Shown: piece after piece, positions 43,183 to 51,127 of the stretch
Position numbering within the stretch: position 1 is the stretch's first letter
How the letters are laid out: every line of letters begins with the position of its first letter
Source of the DNA: Tatumella citrea
GTDB taxonomy: Bacteria > Pseudomonadota > Gammaproteobacteria > Enterobacterales > Enterobacteriaceae
DNA: 64,000 bases
Direction of reading: 5' to 3'
Assembly: GCF_002163585.1 (NCBI RefSeq)
Contig: NZ_CP015579.1
Coordinates: forward strand, 1,860,001-1,924,000
Position numbers and translations under genes: made by a program
The notes under the pieces: model-generated
What the model saw: the letters and a program-made list of their open reading frames with translations, nothing else
What the model was told of the DNA's origin: nothing
Database searches by the model: none

Positions 43183-44271
43183 ATGACTTATCTGGTATTA
43201 CATCAGCTTCAAACCACCCGGGGACACAAAGTCATCCTCAATGATATGAACTTCCAGGTGGCTGAAGGCGAATTTATGGCAATCCTCGGCCCTTCAGGCT
43301 GCGGCAAAACCACCTTACTCCGAACTCTCGCAGGGCTGGAAACAGCTGATCACGGGCAGATTTACCTGCAACAGCAGGAAGTCGGCCACCTGCCTCCGTC
43401 GCAACGCAAGTTATCCATGGTGTTTCAGTCCTATGCACTGTTCCCGCATTTGAGCATACGCGAGAACCTGCTTTTCGGGCTGAGAGCACGACGGGAAGAT
43501 AAACAGAGTTTTCAGCAACGGCTGAATGAGGTCGTTGAATTACTGGAGCTGGGCAACTATCTCGACCGTCGGCCCGGCGAGCTCTCAGGCGGCCAGCAGC
43601 AGCGGGTTGCCCTTGGCAGGGCGATTATTGCACGCCCTAAACTCTGTCTGATGGACGAACCACTGTCGAATCTGGATGCCCGGTTACGCCAGACAATGCG
43701 CCGTGAAATCCGTCAGCTACAACAAAAACTTGGTCTGACCATGTTATACGTCACCCATGACCAGACTGAAGCCATGAGTATGGCCGACCGCATTCTGCTG
43801 ATGAATCAGGGTCGTACAGAACAACTGGGAACTCCCGCAGAACTCTACCTGCAACCGGCCTCTGAGTTTGTCGCCGGATTTATCGGAGCACCCCCGATGA
43901 ACTTATTTCCTTTGTCGCTGGTTAACCCGCAACGTTGCTTCCCTCCGACTGTCGCCGATGCTGAATCAGTCACTCTGGGATTGCGGGCCGAATCACTGAC
44001 GCTTACAGCGCCGACCGATGGCCGGTTAAAAGTCACCATTATCAGCCATGAGTTTATGGGCGCGGATACCCGGATACTCTGCCAGCCGCAGGGCAACCAT
44101 GCGGTGCTTACGGTGAAAATGAACGGGCTTCGTCATTTCACCCCCGGAACCCTGGCCGGACTGGACTGGCCGGCGCAGGCAGAATACCGCTTCGATCGTT
44201 CCACCGGCTTGCGGATCCCGGGGCCAGTGAGCACAACGGATCACGGTCTTACTTTTCATGCGTTTTCTTAA
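43183..44271 (+). CDS. ABC transporter ATP-binding protein (UgpC/MalK type)
   Basis: A 362-residue cytoplasmic ATPase of an importer. Walker A is GPSGCGKTT, the Q-loop is VFQSYALFPHL, the signature is LSGGQQQRV, Walker B is LCLMDEPLSNLD and the switch is VTHDQTEAM. A C-terminal regulatory OB domain (about 240-360) makes it the CUT1 (MalK/UgpC) type. It is the first of five co-oriented genes encoding ATPase, binding protein, two permeases and a phosphodiesterase. A Pho box-like repeat lies upstream. The substrate is probably an organophosphate. Confidence 0.88.
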   Translation: MTYLVLHQLQTTRGHKVILNDMNFQVAEGEFMAILGPSGCGKTTLLRTLAGLETADHGQIYLQQQEVGHLPPSQRKLSMVFQSYALFPHLSIRENLLFGLRARREDKQSFQQRLNEVVELLELGNYLDRRPGELSGGQQQRVALGRAIIARPKLCLMDEPLSNLDARLRQTMRREIRQLQQKLGLTMLYVTHDQTEAMSMADRILLMNQGRTEQLGTPAELYLQPASEFVAGFIGAPPMNLFPLSLVNPQRCFPPTVADAESVTLGLRAESLTLTAPTDGRLKVTIISHEFMGADTRILCQPQGNHAVLTVKMNGLRHFTPGTLAGLDWPAQAEYRFDRSTGLRIPGPVSTTDHGLTFHAFS

Positions 44272-44308
44272 CTCAACTTTGTTCACTTTCTGACACTCTG
44301 AGGAATTT

Positions 44309-45577
44309 ATGGCTCCATTACGTCTGTCGCTGATGGCGGCACTGTTTGCAACAAGCTGTGCCTGTGCGGCTGAACCCGTCACTCTGCAAATGTATTATCC
44401 GATAGCGGTAGGCGGAAAAATTACCGCCACTGTTGACGGTCTGGTGTCAGATTTTGAGAAAACTCATCCGGATATTGTGATTAAGCCAGTTTATACCGGA
44501 GACTATTCGACCACGGTCACTAAGGCTCTGACGGCCTTCCGTGGAGGAAATCCGCCTCAACTGGCGGTAATTGGTGATATTGAGGTCTATTCCCTGAAAG
44601 ATGCCGGAGCGATTATTCCGGTTTCTGATCTGGCCAGCGATGCCGACGGTAAAAAATGGATTAATGGGTTTTATCCGGCATTTATCCGTCATATTGACGG
44701 AAAGGTCTGGAGTATCCCGTTCCAGCGTTCAACCGTGGTGTTGTACTGGAATAAAGATGCCTTTAAGCGTGCCGGACTAAACCCGGAAAAAGCGCCACAA
44801 ACCTGGCAAGAGGTCGAAGATTTTGGCCGCAAGTTGGTGGTAAAGCAGGGCGATACTGTCAGCCAGTGGGGAATTGAACTGCCATCCACGCCGATAGGCT
44901 ACTGGGTATTACAGGCAATAGCGGCAACCAATGGCGCGACGCTGGATAATAACAAAGGGACAGCGGTCACGTTCAACACCCCGCAAACCGTGGAAGCCCT
45001 TAACTGGATGCACGAACTGGCCAGTAAATACGCCGTTTCTCCTCCGGGGGCGATAAACTGGGGCACGACGCCGCAGGATTTCCTCGAAGGCAAAACTGCC
45101 ATGATGGTAACCACAACAGGTAACCTCGGTACGGTACGCAACAGTGCTAAGTTCCCGTTTGGTGTGGCGATGTTGCCTGAAAAAACTCAACGTGGCAGTC
45201 CGACCGGCGGCGGCAACCTTTATCTGTTTAAAGGGGCAACTCCGGCACAACAGCAGGCAGCATTAAGCTTTATACGCTGGGTTTCAGCACCGGAACAGGC
45301 TGCGCGCTGGAGCATTGCCACCGGCTATGTGGCTACCTCACCTGCGGCATGGGAAACCACGCAAATGAAGGACTATGTTAAACAGTTCCCTCAGGCGCTG
45401 GTGGCCCGTGATCAGTTGAAATACTCACAACCCGAGTTATCAACCTATAACAGTGTCCAGATTCAGGATCTGTTAAATCGTGCCGTAGAAGCGGTGGTTA
45501 CCGGTAGTAAAACTGCGCCGCAGGCACTGGAATCGGCCCAGAAACAGGCTGACCGGATTCTGAAGCGCTACCAATGA
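44309..45577 (+). CDS. ABC transporter extracellular solute-binding protein (UgpB-like)
   Basis: A 422-residue periplasmic type-1 binding protein with a signal peptide (about 1-22, cleaved after CAA). The mature domain shows TLQMYYPIAVGG, YTGDYSTTVTKALTAFRGG, GIELPSTPIGYW and TTTGNLGTVRN. It resembles glycerol-3-phosphate-binding UgpB most among known families, but is not close enough to name. AGGA precedes the ATG. The next gene starts in its last four bases (ATGA). Confidence 0.85.
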   Translation: MAPLRLSLMAALFATSCACAAEPVTLQMYYPIAVGGKITATVDGLVSDFEKTHPDIVIKPVYTGDYSTTVTKALTAFRGGNPPQLAVIGDIEVYSLKDAGAIIPVSDLASDADGKKWINGFYPAFIRHIDGKVWSIPFQRSTVVLYWNKDAFKRAGLNPEKAPQTWQEVEDFGRKLVVKQGDTVSQWGIELPSTPIGYWVLQAIAATNGATLDNNKGTAVTFNTPQTVEALNWMHELASKYAVSPPGAINWGTTPQDFLEGKTAMMVTTTGNLGTVRNSAKFPFGVAMLPEKTQRGSPTGGGNLYLFKGATPAQQQAALSFIRWVSAPEQAARWSIATGYVATSPAAWETTQMKDYVKQFPQALVARDQLKYSQPELSTYNSVQIQDLLNRAVEAVVTGSKTAPQALESAQKQADRILKRYQ

Positions 45578-46497
45578 CTCAGCTAACCTCCACACTGAGC
45601 TTTGCCAGGACAATACGGTCAGCGTCGGCCTTAAGAACCCAGCTGTATGGCTATCTGTTGTTAATGCCGGCACTGGTTTTTCTGCTGGCATTTACCCACT
45701 ACCCGGCACTGGCAACACTGTGGGACAGCCTCAGAAGTGCACCGCATGGCACAACCCCCGGCAAGTTTGTCGGGGCAGCCAACTATCTGTCGATATTCAG
45801 TGATGATGTGTTCCGCCAGTCATTAATGAATAACCTGCAATACGCCCTGATTACCATCCCGGCCTCGGTAGTGCTGGCGTTGCTGATGGCGCTGGCGGTC
45901 AACCGGGGAATGAAAGGCAATGGCTGGATAAGAACCATATTTTTCATGCCTGCCTTGCTGCCGATGGTCGCTATTGCCAACCTGTGGTTGTTCTTCTACT
46001 CACCGCAAACTGGTTTATTAAACCAGATGATGGCCTGGCTGGGATTACCGGCACATAACTGGCTGGGTGATCCGGACAGCGCGTTGTACTGCCTGATGGC
46101 CGTCACTGTCTGGCGGGAAGCCGGATTTTTTATGATTTTCTACCTGGCCGGATTACAGCAGATAGATCCACGTCTGGCTGAAGTGGCACGGGTAGAAGGC
46201 GCTGGCAGGGGCTATTTCTTTCGACGGGTGCAGTGGCCACTGCTGATGCCCACCACTTTGTTTATTCTGATTAATGCCACGATGAATGCCTTCCGTATTG
46301 TTGATCAGGTGATAGCCATGACCAATGGTGGTCCGGATAACAGTACCAGTCTGTTGCTGTTTTATATCTATCAGACTGCCTTTAGTTTCTGGGACACCTC
46401 CTCAGCGGCAGCCATGACTATGGTATTGCTGGTGCTGCTTGGAACGGTTGCCATCCTCAAATTTCGTTTTATGGATAAACGCGCATGGTATCAATAG
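45574..46497 (+). CDS. ABC transporter permease (UgpA/MalF type)
   Basis: A 307-residue inner-membrane permease with six main helices. The EAA loop for ATPase contact is RLAEVARVEGAGRGYFFRRVQWPLLMPTT, with the essential Glu and Gly. DQVIAMTNGGPDNSTSLLLFYIYQTAF is typical of CUT1 'A' subunits. The gene overlaps both neighbours (4 bases upstream, 13 bases downstream), so it is part of a coupled operon. Confidence 0.88.
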   Translation: MTQLTSTLSFARTIRSASALRTQLYGYLLLMPALVFLLAFTHYPALATLWDSLRSAPHGTTPGKFVGAANYLSIFSDDVFRQSLMNNLQYALITIPASVVLALLMALAVNRGMKGNGWIRTIFFMPALLPMVAIANLWLFFYSPQTGLLNQMMAWLGLPAHNWLGDPDSALYCLMAVTVWREAGFFMIFYLAGLQQIDPRLAEVARVEGAGRGYFFRRVQWPLLMPTTLFILINATMNAFRIVDQVIAMTNGGPDNSTSLLLFYIYQTAFSFWDTSSAAAMTMVLLVLLGTVAILKFRFMDKRAWYQ

Positions 46498-47327
46498 CCG
46501 TTTCCGGACGCAGTTCCCGTCGCCCCGGACTGAATCTGCTGGTCAGTCTGTTGATTTGGGGCGGCGCACTTTTCTGGGCTTTGCCGCTGTTAATCGCAGT
46601 GTGGGTTGCTTTTCATCCGGTCAGCGATCAGGCCAGCTTTCGGTTGTTCTCTCCGGTGACGTTACAAAACTTTGTCACGGCATGGCACAGCGCTCCTTTC
46701 GCACAGTACTTTATTAACACCACATTGCAGGTTCTGCTGATTGTCTCGGCACAGTTGGTGCTGGCGACTCTGGCAGCCTATGCACTGGTGAGGTTTCGCC
46801 TCAGGGGCGGGGGCTTTATCTTTGCGCTAATTCTGCTGCAACTGATGATAAGCCCCGACGTACTGATTCTGAATAACTACAAAACCATCAGTGCGCTGGG
46901 TCTCAGGGATACTCTCACCGGAATTGCTTTACCGTATTTTGCCTCGGCCTTTGCCATCTTTTTGCTGCGTCAGACCTTTAAAGGGATTCCTCTGGTGCTG
47001 GAAGAGGCTGCAATTATCGAAGGTGCCAGCCGGATGATGATTCTGTGGCGAGTCTATGTCCCGCTGGCCTTTCCGGTGTATGTCGCCTTTATCCTGGTAT
47101 CAGTCAGCTTCCACTGGAATGATTTTCTGTGGCCGTTGGTGATTACCGATTCTGTTAACGTCAGACCGCTGACCGTGGGATTACAGCTGTTTTCGGCGCC
47201 GGAACAGGGTATTCAGTGGGCGCTGATCAGCGCCGGTACGCTGATGACTTCTGCGCCGTTACTGGTGATGTTTCTGCTGTTTCAGCGACAGTTTGTTCAG
47301 TCATTTATGCGGGCAGGGATCCGCTAA
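46485..47327 (+). CDS. ABC transporter permease (UgpE/MalG type)
   Basis: A 280-residue second permease. The EAA loop is LEEAAIIEGASRMMILWRVYVPLAFP, and LQLMISPDVLILNNY precedes it. VSFHWNDFLWPLVIT is characteristic of MalG/UgpE partners. It starts inside the preceding permease gene (ATG within the codons for the final Trp-Tyr-Gln). A metallophosphoesterase gene follows after 12 bases. Confidence 0.88.
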   Translation: MVSIAVSGRSSRRPGLNLLVSLLIWGGALFWALPLLIAVWVAFHPVSDQASFRLFSPVTLQNFVTAWHSAPFAQYFINTTLQVLLIVSAQLVLATLAAYALVRFRLRGGGFIFALILLQLMISPDVLILNNYKTISALGLRDTLTGIALPYFASAFAIFLLRQTFKGIPLVLEEAAIIEGASRMMILWRVYVPLAFPVYVAFILVSVSFHWNDFLWPLVITDSVNVRPLTVGLQLFSAPEQGIQWALISAGTLMTSAPLLVMFLLFQRQFVQSFMRAGIR

Positions 47328-47339
47328 CCGGAGTATTGC

Positions 47340-48254
47340 ATGTGTGAGTTAAGTGCTGCCCAATGGCAGGTTCTGGCAGAGATTGCGCCGGTCTATCAGT
47401 TACCGGAGATCGGCGAAAAACAATCACAGCGTTTAAGGGTAGCTCTGCTGGCCGACCCGCAGTTTGCCGATATTAGCCCGGATTATGGCAAAGGATTATA
47501 TTATCCTTCGGCACTGAAAAAACTTCCCACATTGTTTAGCCAGCTAAATGCTATGGATCTCGATCTGGTGGTGACACTGGGAGATATTATTGATCGCGAA
47601 TGGCAGGATTATCAGCAGATATTACCGCTTTATGATCAGCTGAAACATCCGCATCTGTTTATTACCGGTAATCATGATGCGGCGGTGATCAGCCGCCAGC
47701 TGGAGCAACATTCCCCGGTATTACCGCTACCTAAACATTATTTTGCCCTGCAGACCCCAAATTATCGGTTACTGGCGCTGGATGGCAACGATATCAGTTT
47801 TTATGCCACCTCTGCCCAACCCGAAGATCGCCGCCAGGCAGAGCAGTTTTATGCAGCTCTCTCCATTGCCCGCGAACCGCAAGCGCAAACCTGGAATGGT
47901 GGCATCGGACAGCAGCAGTACCTGTGGCTTGAGCAGCAACTGAAGGAAGCACACCGCGAGCAACAGCAGGTGATAGTGATGGGACATTTTCCGTTGGCCC
48001 CGGCAGGTATCCATCGCCTGTGGAATGGTGAACAAATTGCTGAGTTATTGACCCGTCACCAGGTGGTCGCCAGTTTTCACGGCCACGATCATCGGGGTAG
48101 TCTTGAAACCCGGCATAAAACCCGGTTTGTCACATTGCGTGGCTTACTGGACGGAGCAAGTTGTGTTCCCTTTATGGTGGCTGATTTCAGTGAGCAGGGG
48201 ATGACGCTGACTGAACACCAGATACTGATTACCCCCGACAGCGAAGAAAACTGA
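47340..48254 (+). CDS. Metallophosphoesterase, ADP-ribose/CDP-alcohol diphosphatase-like
   Basis: A 304-residue calcineurin-like phosphoesterase. The metal motifs are in order: ALLADPQFAD (D-x-Q/H), LGDIIDR (GD), TGNHDA (GNHD), VMGHFPL (GH) and FHGHDHRGS (GHxH). Replacement of the usual DxH by DxQ, plus WNGG before the second half, resembles Mn-dependent ADP-ribose/CDP-alcohol diphosphatases rather than GpdQ. No signal peptide: cytoplasmic. As last gene of the ABC operon, it probably cleaves imported phosphodiesters or CDP-alcohols, a role UgpQ plays in E. coli ugp. GGAG precedes the ATG. Confidence 0.85.
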   Translation: MCELSAAQWQVLAEIAPVYQLPEIGEKQSQRLRVALLADPQFADISPDYGKGLYYPSALKKLPTLFSQLNAMDLDLVVTLGDIIDREWQDYQQILPLYDQLKHPHLFITGNHDAAVISRQLEQHSPVLPLPKHYFALQTPNYRLLALDGNDISFYATSAQPEDRRQAEQFYAALSIAREPQAQTWNGGIGQQQYLWLEQQLKEAHREQQQVIVMGHFPLAPAGIHRLWNGEQIAELLTRHQVVASFHGHDHRGSLETRHKTRFVTLRGLLDGASCVPFMVADFSEQGMTLTEHQILITPDSEEN

Positions 48255-48322
48255 TTAGTTATCGTTAACTTTGCAGATGAATTGTCTGCTTTCGGCAGGT
48301 TAAACGGTTGTTTTGAACTGTG

Positions 48323-48387
48323 ATCGGTACATGAGAACGGAGTAAACGTGACATGGTAACGTTACCTTTCTCCGGGAATGTACCGAT
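48323..48387. repeat. Inverted repeat with inner palindrome upstream of phoC
   Basis: ATCGGTACAT (48323-48332) and ATGTACCGAT (48378-48387) are perfect complements. Between them lies the 12-bp palindrome GGTAACGTTACC (48355-48366). The block ends 14 bases before phoC, so it covers the promoter or leader. It may be an operator pair or a long leader hairpin; no known site fits. Confidence 0.6.
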
Positions 48388-48401
48388 AACAGGACTTAAC
48401 A

Positions 48402-49148
48402 ATGACAAAAAAATCGACGGCGTTACTTATTTCAGCTTTGCTTTTTAGTGTGACAGCAGGTGCAGCAGTCAATCCTGCAGGGGATGATGCCACCACTAAA
48501 CCCCATCTCTATTACCTTACCAACAGTCAGTCAATTGATAGTCTTGCTCTGTTGCCACCTCCGCCAGCTATCGGCAGTATTGCTTTTCTTAATGATCAGG
48601 CGATGTATGAGCAGGGCCGTTTACTGCGTAATACACCACGCGGGAAACTGGCTGCGGAAGATGCCAACTTAGACAGTGGCGGTATTGCGACGGCATTTTC
48701 GGGTGCTTTTGGTCGGGATATTACGGCTAAAGATACCCCGCAACTGCACAAACTACTCACCAATATGATTGAAGATGCCGGTGATCTGGCAACACGTTCA
48801 GCCAAACAGCATTACATGCGAATCCGTCCGTTTGCTTTTTATCAGGTTTCTACCTGTAACACCCGTCAGCAGGGGGAACTGTCCACCAACGGGTCATATC
48901 CGTCCGGACATACCTCTATAGGCTGGGCAACTGCTCTGGTGCTGGCAGAAATCAATCCACAGCGGCAGAATCAGATTCTGAAACGTGGTTATGAACTGGG
49001 TGAAAGTCGGGTGATTTGCGGTTATCACTGGCAGAGTGATGTGGATGCTGCAAGGATAGTGGCGTCGGCGATTGTGGCTGCTTTACATACTTCTCCGGCC
49101 TTTATGCAGCAACTGGCGAAAGCTAAGACGGAATTTGCGGCGCACTAA
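48402..49148 (+). CDS. phoC: Class A non-specific acid phosphatase (PhoC/PhoN type)
   Basis: A periplasmic acid phosphatase of the PAP2 superfamily, releasing phosphate from many monoesters. The signal peptide ends near GAAV (about residue 22). The three-part signature is complete: K135-x6-R142-P143, PSGH at 167-170, and S202-R203-x5-H209-x3-D213. At 248 residues it matches PhoC/PhoN. AGGA precedes the ATG. It follows the organophosphate importer operon, which fits phosphate scavenging, and precedes the PmrA-box small gene. Confidence 0.93.
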   Translation: MTKKSTALLISALLFSVTAGAAVNPAGDDATTKPHLYYLTNSQSIDSLALLPPPPAIGSIAFLNDQAMYEQGRLLRNTPRGKLAAEDANLDSGGIATAFSGAFGRDITAKDTPQLHKLLTNMIEDAGDLATRSAKQHYMRIRPFAFYQVSTCNTRQQGELSTNGSYPSGHTSIGWATALVLAEINPQRQNQILKRGYELGESRVICGYHWQSDVDAARIVASAIVAALHTSPAFMQQLAKAKTEFAAH

Positions 49149-49178
49149 TATGGCCGGCAAACTGAAGTTTTTTATTAG

Positions 49179-49211
49179 CTTAATATTTTCTTAATTTTTA
49201 ACCGCGATACT
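49179..49211 (+). promoter_or_regulatory. PmrA (BasR) box and -10 of the PmrR-like gene
   Basis: CTTAAT-ATTTT-CTTAAT (49179-49195) is a perfect match to the PmrA box (two CTTAAT-type half-sites, 5-base spacer). GATACT (49206-49211) lies 10 bases downstream as a -10, the same distance as at the eptA promoter. The PmrR-like start codon is 29 bases further on. Confidence 0.85.
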
Positions 49212-49239
49212 CTCCTGACAAACCAGACAGGAGAGTACG

Positions 49240-49341
49240 ATGAACAAAGCGATTGCTGTTTCTTTTTCTGAATTAAGTGCCACATTGTTTAGTCTGTGTG
49301 TGGTAGCCACTTTTCTGGCGGTCTGGTTTAGCAGTTACTAG
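49240..49341 (+). CDS. PmrR-like 33-residue membrane peptide
   Basis: A small membrane peptide, MNKAIAVSFSEL then a hydrophobic helix LFSLCVVATFLAVWFSSY. The C-terminal half resembles E. coli/Salmonella PmrR (recalled ending FSVLVVSSFLYIWFATY), which is PmrA-activated and inhibits the lipid A kinase LpxT. AGGAGAG lies 6 bases before the ATG, and a perfect PmrA box lies upstream. The gene is convergent with basS, and its last four bases overlap the basS stop region. The gene is too short for standard gene finding; identification rests on similarity plus regulation. Confidence 0.8.
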   Translation: MNKAIAVSFSELSATLFSLCVVATFLAVWFSSY

Positions 49342-50441
49342 TCGGATACTACCGCCGGGGCATGGAATCTGACGGTTGCCCGGCAGCCCTGTCGGTCAGT
49401 ACGGTTGGCCAGATAAAAACTGGCATCATGTAACTGACAGATACGGGTGACAATACTCAATCCCAGTCCTATCCCGCCATAACGGCTGTCCATCCGGCTA
49501 AATGCTTTGCTCAGTTCGCCGGCTTTAGTTTCATCAATTCCCGGACCTTCATCTTCCACGGCCAGTTCAATCTGTGGGCTGCCATCTTCTGCTGTTACCC
49601 GTTGAACACTGACCTGCAACGTAGTATTTTCCGGGCTATACCGATAGGCATTTTCCACCAGGTTACGCACTATCAGCTGAATTAAGGTTGGATCACCTTT
49701 CACCGTATAATCGGCAGGCTGCTCAGGCAGAATCAGCTGCTGGTGCCGCAACTTAATCATCGTCAGCAAACTGTCACGCAGTGGCTGAGTTACTGCACTG
49801 ACCAGCGGAACCTGTTGATAGCTGCCGGCATCGAAAGACTGGCCGATACGAGCCAGTTGCAGCAACTGAGAAACACTGCTGGTCATCTGATCCAGACGCA
49901 GTATCAATGCTGACATATCAATATGTTGCTGTTTAGCGATCAGTTCCAGGTGCAGGCGCAGACCCGCAAGCGGGGTGCGTAGCTCATGCGCCACATCGGC
50001 AGTAAATAACCTTTCACGTTCCAGGGTTGCGGTCATCCGCTCGACCATTTCATTAATCGAATGGATAACTGCATCGACTTCCAGAATGGCACTCTGGTAT
50101 TCAATCGGTTGCAGGTTAAATTCGGTACGTTTTTCCAGATGCCAGCGCAGTTCGGTGAGTGGCCGGGTAATACGTTTCACTGCCTGCCAGCACAGCAATA
50201 AGGCAATAGAAATCATAATCAGGCTGGGCAGTGCCAGGCTGGCAACCGCTTCGTGGATCTCCTTTTCCACATGTGAGTGCTCGTTCTGATGTTGCAGCAC
50301 GCCTTTCACCAGCAGGTCTATCTGCTCTTTACTCTCATGCCACAGCCACAGTACACATATGGCCTGACAAAACAGTAAAATGGAGCCGATGGTGATCAGC
50401 AGCCGGCGACGCAGAGTGGTGGGTTTACGGTTCTTTTTCAA
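49338..50441 (-). CDS. basS: Sensor histidine kinase BasS (PmrB)
   Basis: An inner-membrane sensor responding to Fe(III), Al(III) and mild acid in relatives. Two membrane helices (about 13-34 and 68-88) flank a short periplasmic loop that holds the metal-binding ExxE motif at 61-64 (EIHE). A HAMP region follows, then the H-box ADVAHELRTPLAG (His152) and the ATPase motifs NLVENAYRYSP, DEGPGI and GGIGLGLSIV. It is 367 residues, like E. coli BasS (363). It is third in the operon eptA-basR-basS, 29 bases after basR. Confidence 0.95.
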   Translation of the reverse strand: MKKNRKPTTLRRRLLITIGSILLFCQAICVLWLWHESKEQIDLLVKGVLQHQNEHSHVEKEIHEAVASLALPSLIMISIALLLCWQAVKRITRPLTELRWHLEKRTEFNLQPIEYQSAILEVDAVIHSINEMVERMTATLERERLFTADVAHELRTPLAGLRLHLELIAKQQHIDMSALILRLDQMTSSVSQLLQLARIGQSFDAGSYQQVPLVSAVTQPLRDSLLTMIKLRHQQLILPEQPADYTVKGDPTLIQLIVRNLVENAYRYSPENTTLQVSVQRVTAEDGSPQIELAVEDEGPGIDETKAGELSKAFSRMDSRYGGIGLGLSIVTRICQLHDASFYLANRTDRQGCRATVRFHAPAVVSD

Positions 50442-50470
50442 CGTTGCCGGAGCCTCAGTAGATGGTGCGC

Positions 50471-51127
50471 TTATTTAATCAATGCATAGCCGAAGCCGCG
50501 TACGGTACGGATACGGGTTTTGCCGATTTTATCGCGCAGATTATGAATATGCACTTCCAGCGTGTTGGTGGAAGGCTCATTGTCCCAGTTATAGATATCG
50601 TTATACAGAATTTCACGGTGTACCGGGCTGCCGGCTTTCATCATTAGCCGGGCCAGCAAAGCGTACTCTTTGGGCGTCAGTTCCAGTAATTCCCCTTCGC
50701 GAAATACCTGACGATGGGTGGTATCCAGTGACAGATCATCCACCGTCAGCAGGTTAATGCTTTGGTTATTGTGACGGCGAATAAGTGCCCGGATACGGGC
50801 ATTCAGTTCTTCCAGAGCAAATGGCTTAATCAGATAATCATCTGCGCCACTGTCGAGTCCGATAATACGGTCACTGAGGGTATCTCTGGCCGTCAGAATA
50901 AGTACCGGCACGCTAACTTTCTGGCGGCGCAGTCTCAGTAACAAATGAATACCATCTTCATCCGGCAGCCCGAGATCAAGTATCACCAGACTGTACTGGG
51001 AAGCTTTCAGGCTCTGTTCCGCATCACGTGCATTTGTCACGCCGTCACAGGTGTATCCCTCATCGTGCATTGCGATGATCAATCCCTGCAACAACAAGGC
51101 ATCATCTTCAACAATCAGTATTTTCAT
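50471..51127 (-). CDS. basR: Response regulator BasR (PmrA)
   Basis: An OmpR-family response regulator that activates lipid A modification genes. The receiver domain has the phosphorylation Asp in [13 protein letters not shown] and the conserved Lys in [10 protein letters not shown]. The C-terminal winged helix shows [35 protein letters not shown] and [10 protein letters not shown]. At 218 residues it is nearly identical in plan to E. coli BasR. I start at the ATG at 51127 (MKILIVEDD), overlapping the eptA stop by ATGA. Two candidate binding sites are in this window. Confidence 0.96.
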   Translation of the reverse strand: MKILIVEDDALLLQGLIIAMHDEGYTCDGVTNARDAEQSLKASQYSLVILDLGLPDEDGIHLLLRLRRQKVSVPVLILTARDTLSDRIIGLDSGADDYLIKPFALEELNARIRALIRRHNNQSINLLTVDDLSLDTTHRQVFREGELLELTPKEYALLARLMMKAGSPVHREILYNDIYNWDNEPSTNTLEVHIHNLRDKIGKTRIRTVRGFGYALIK

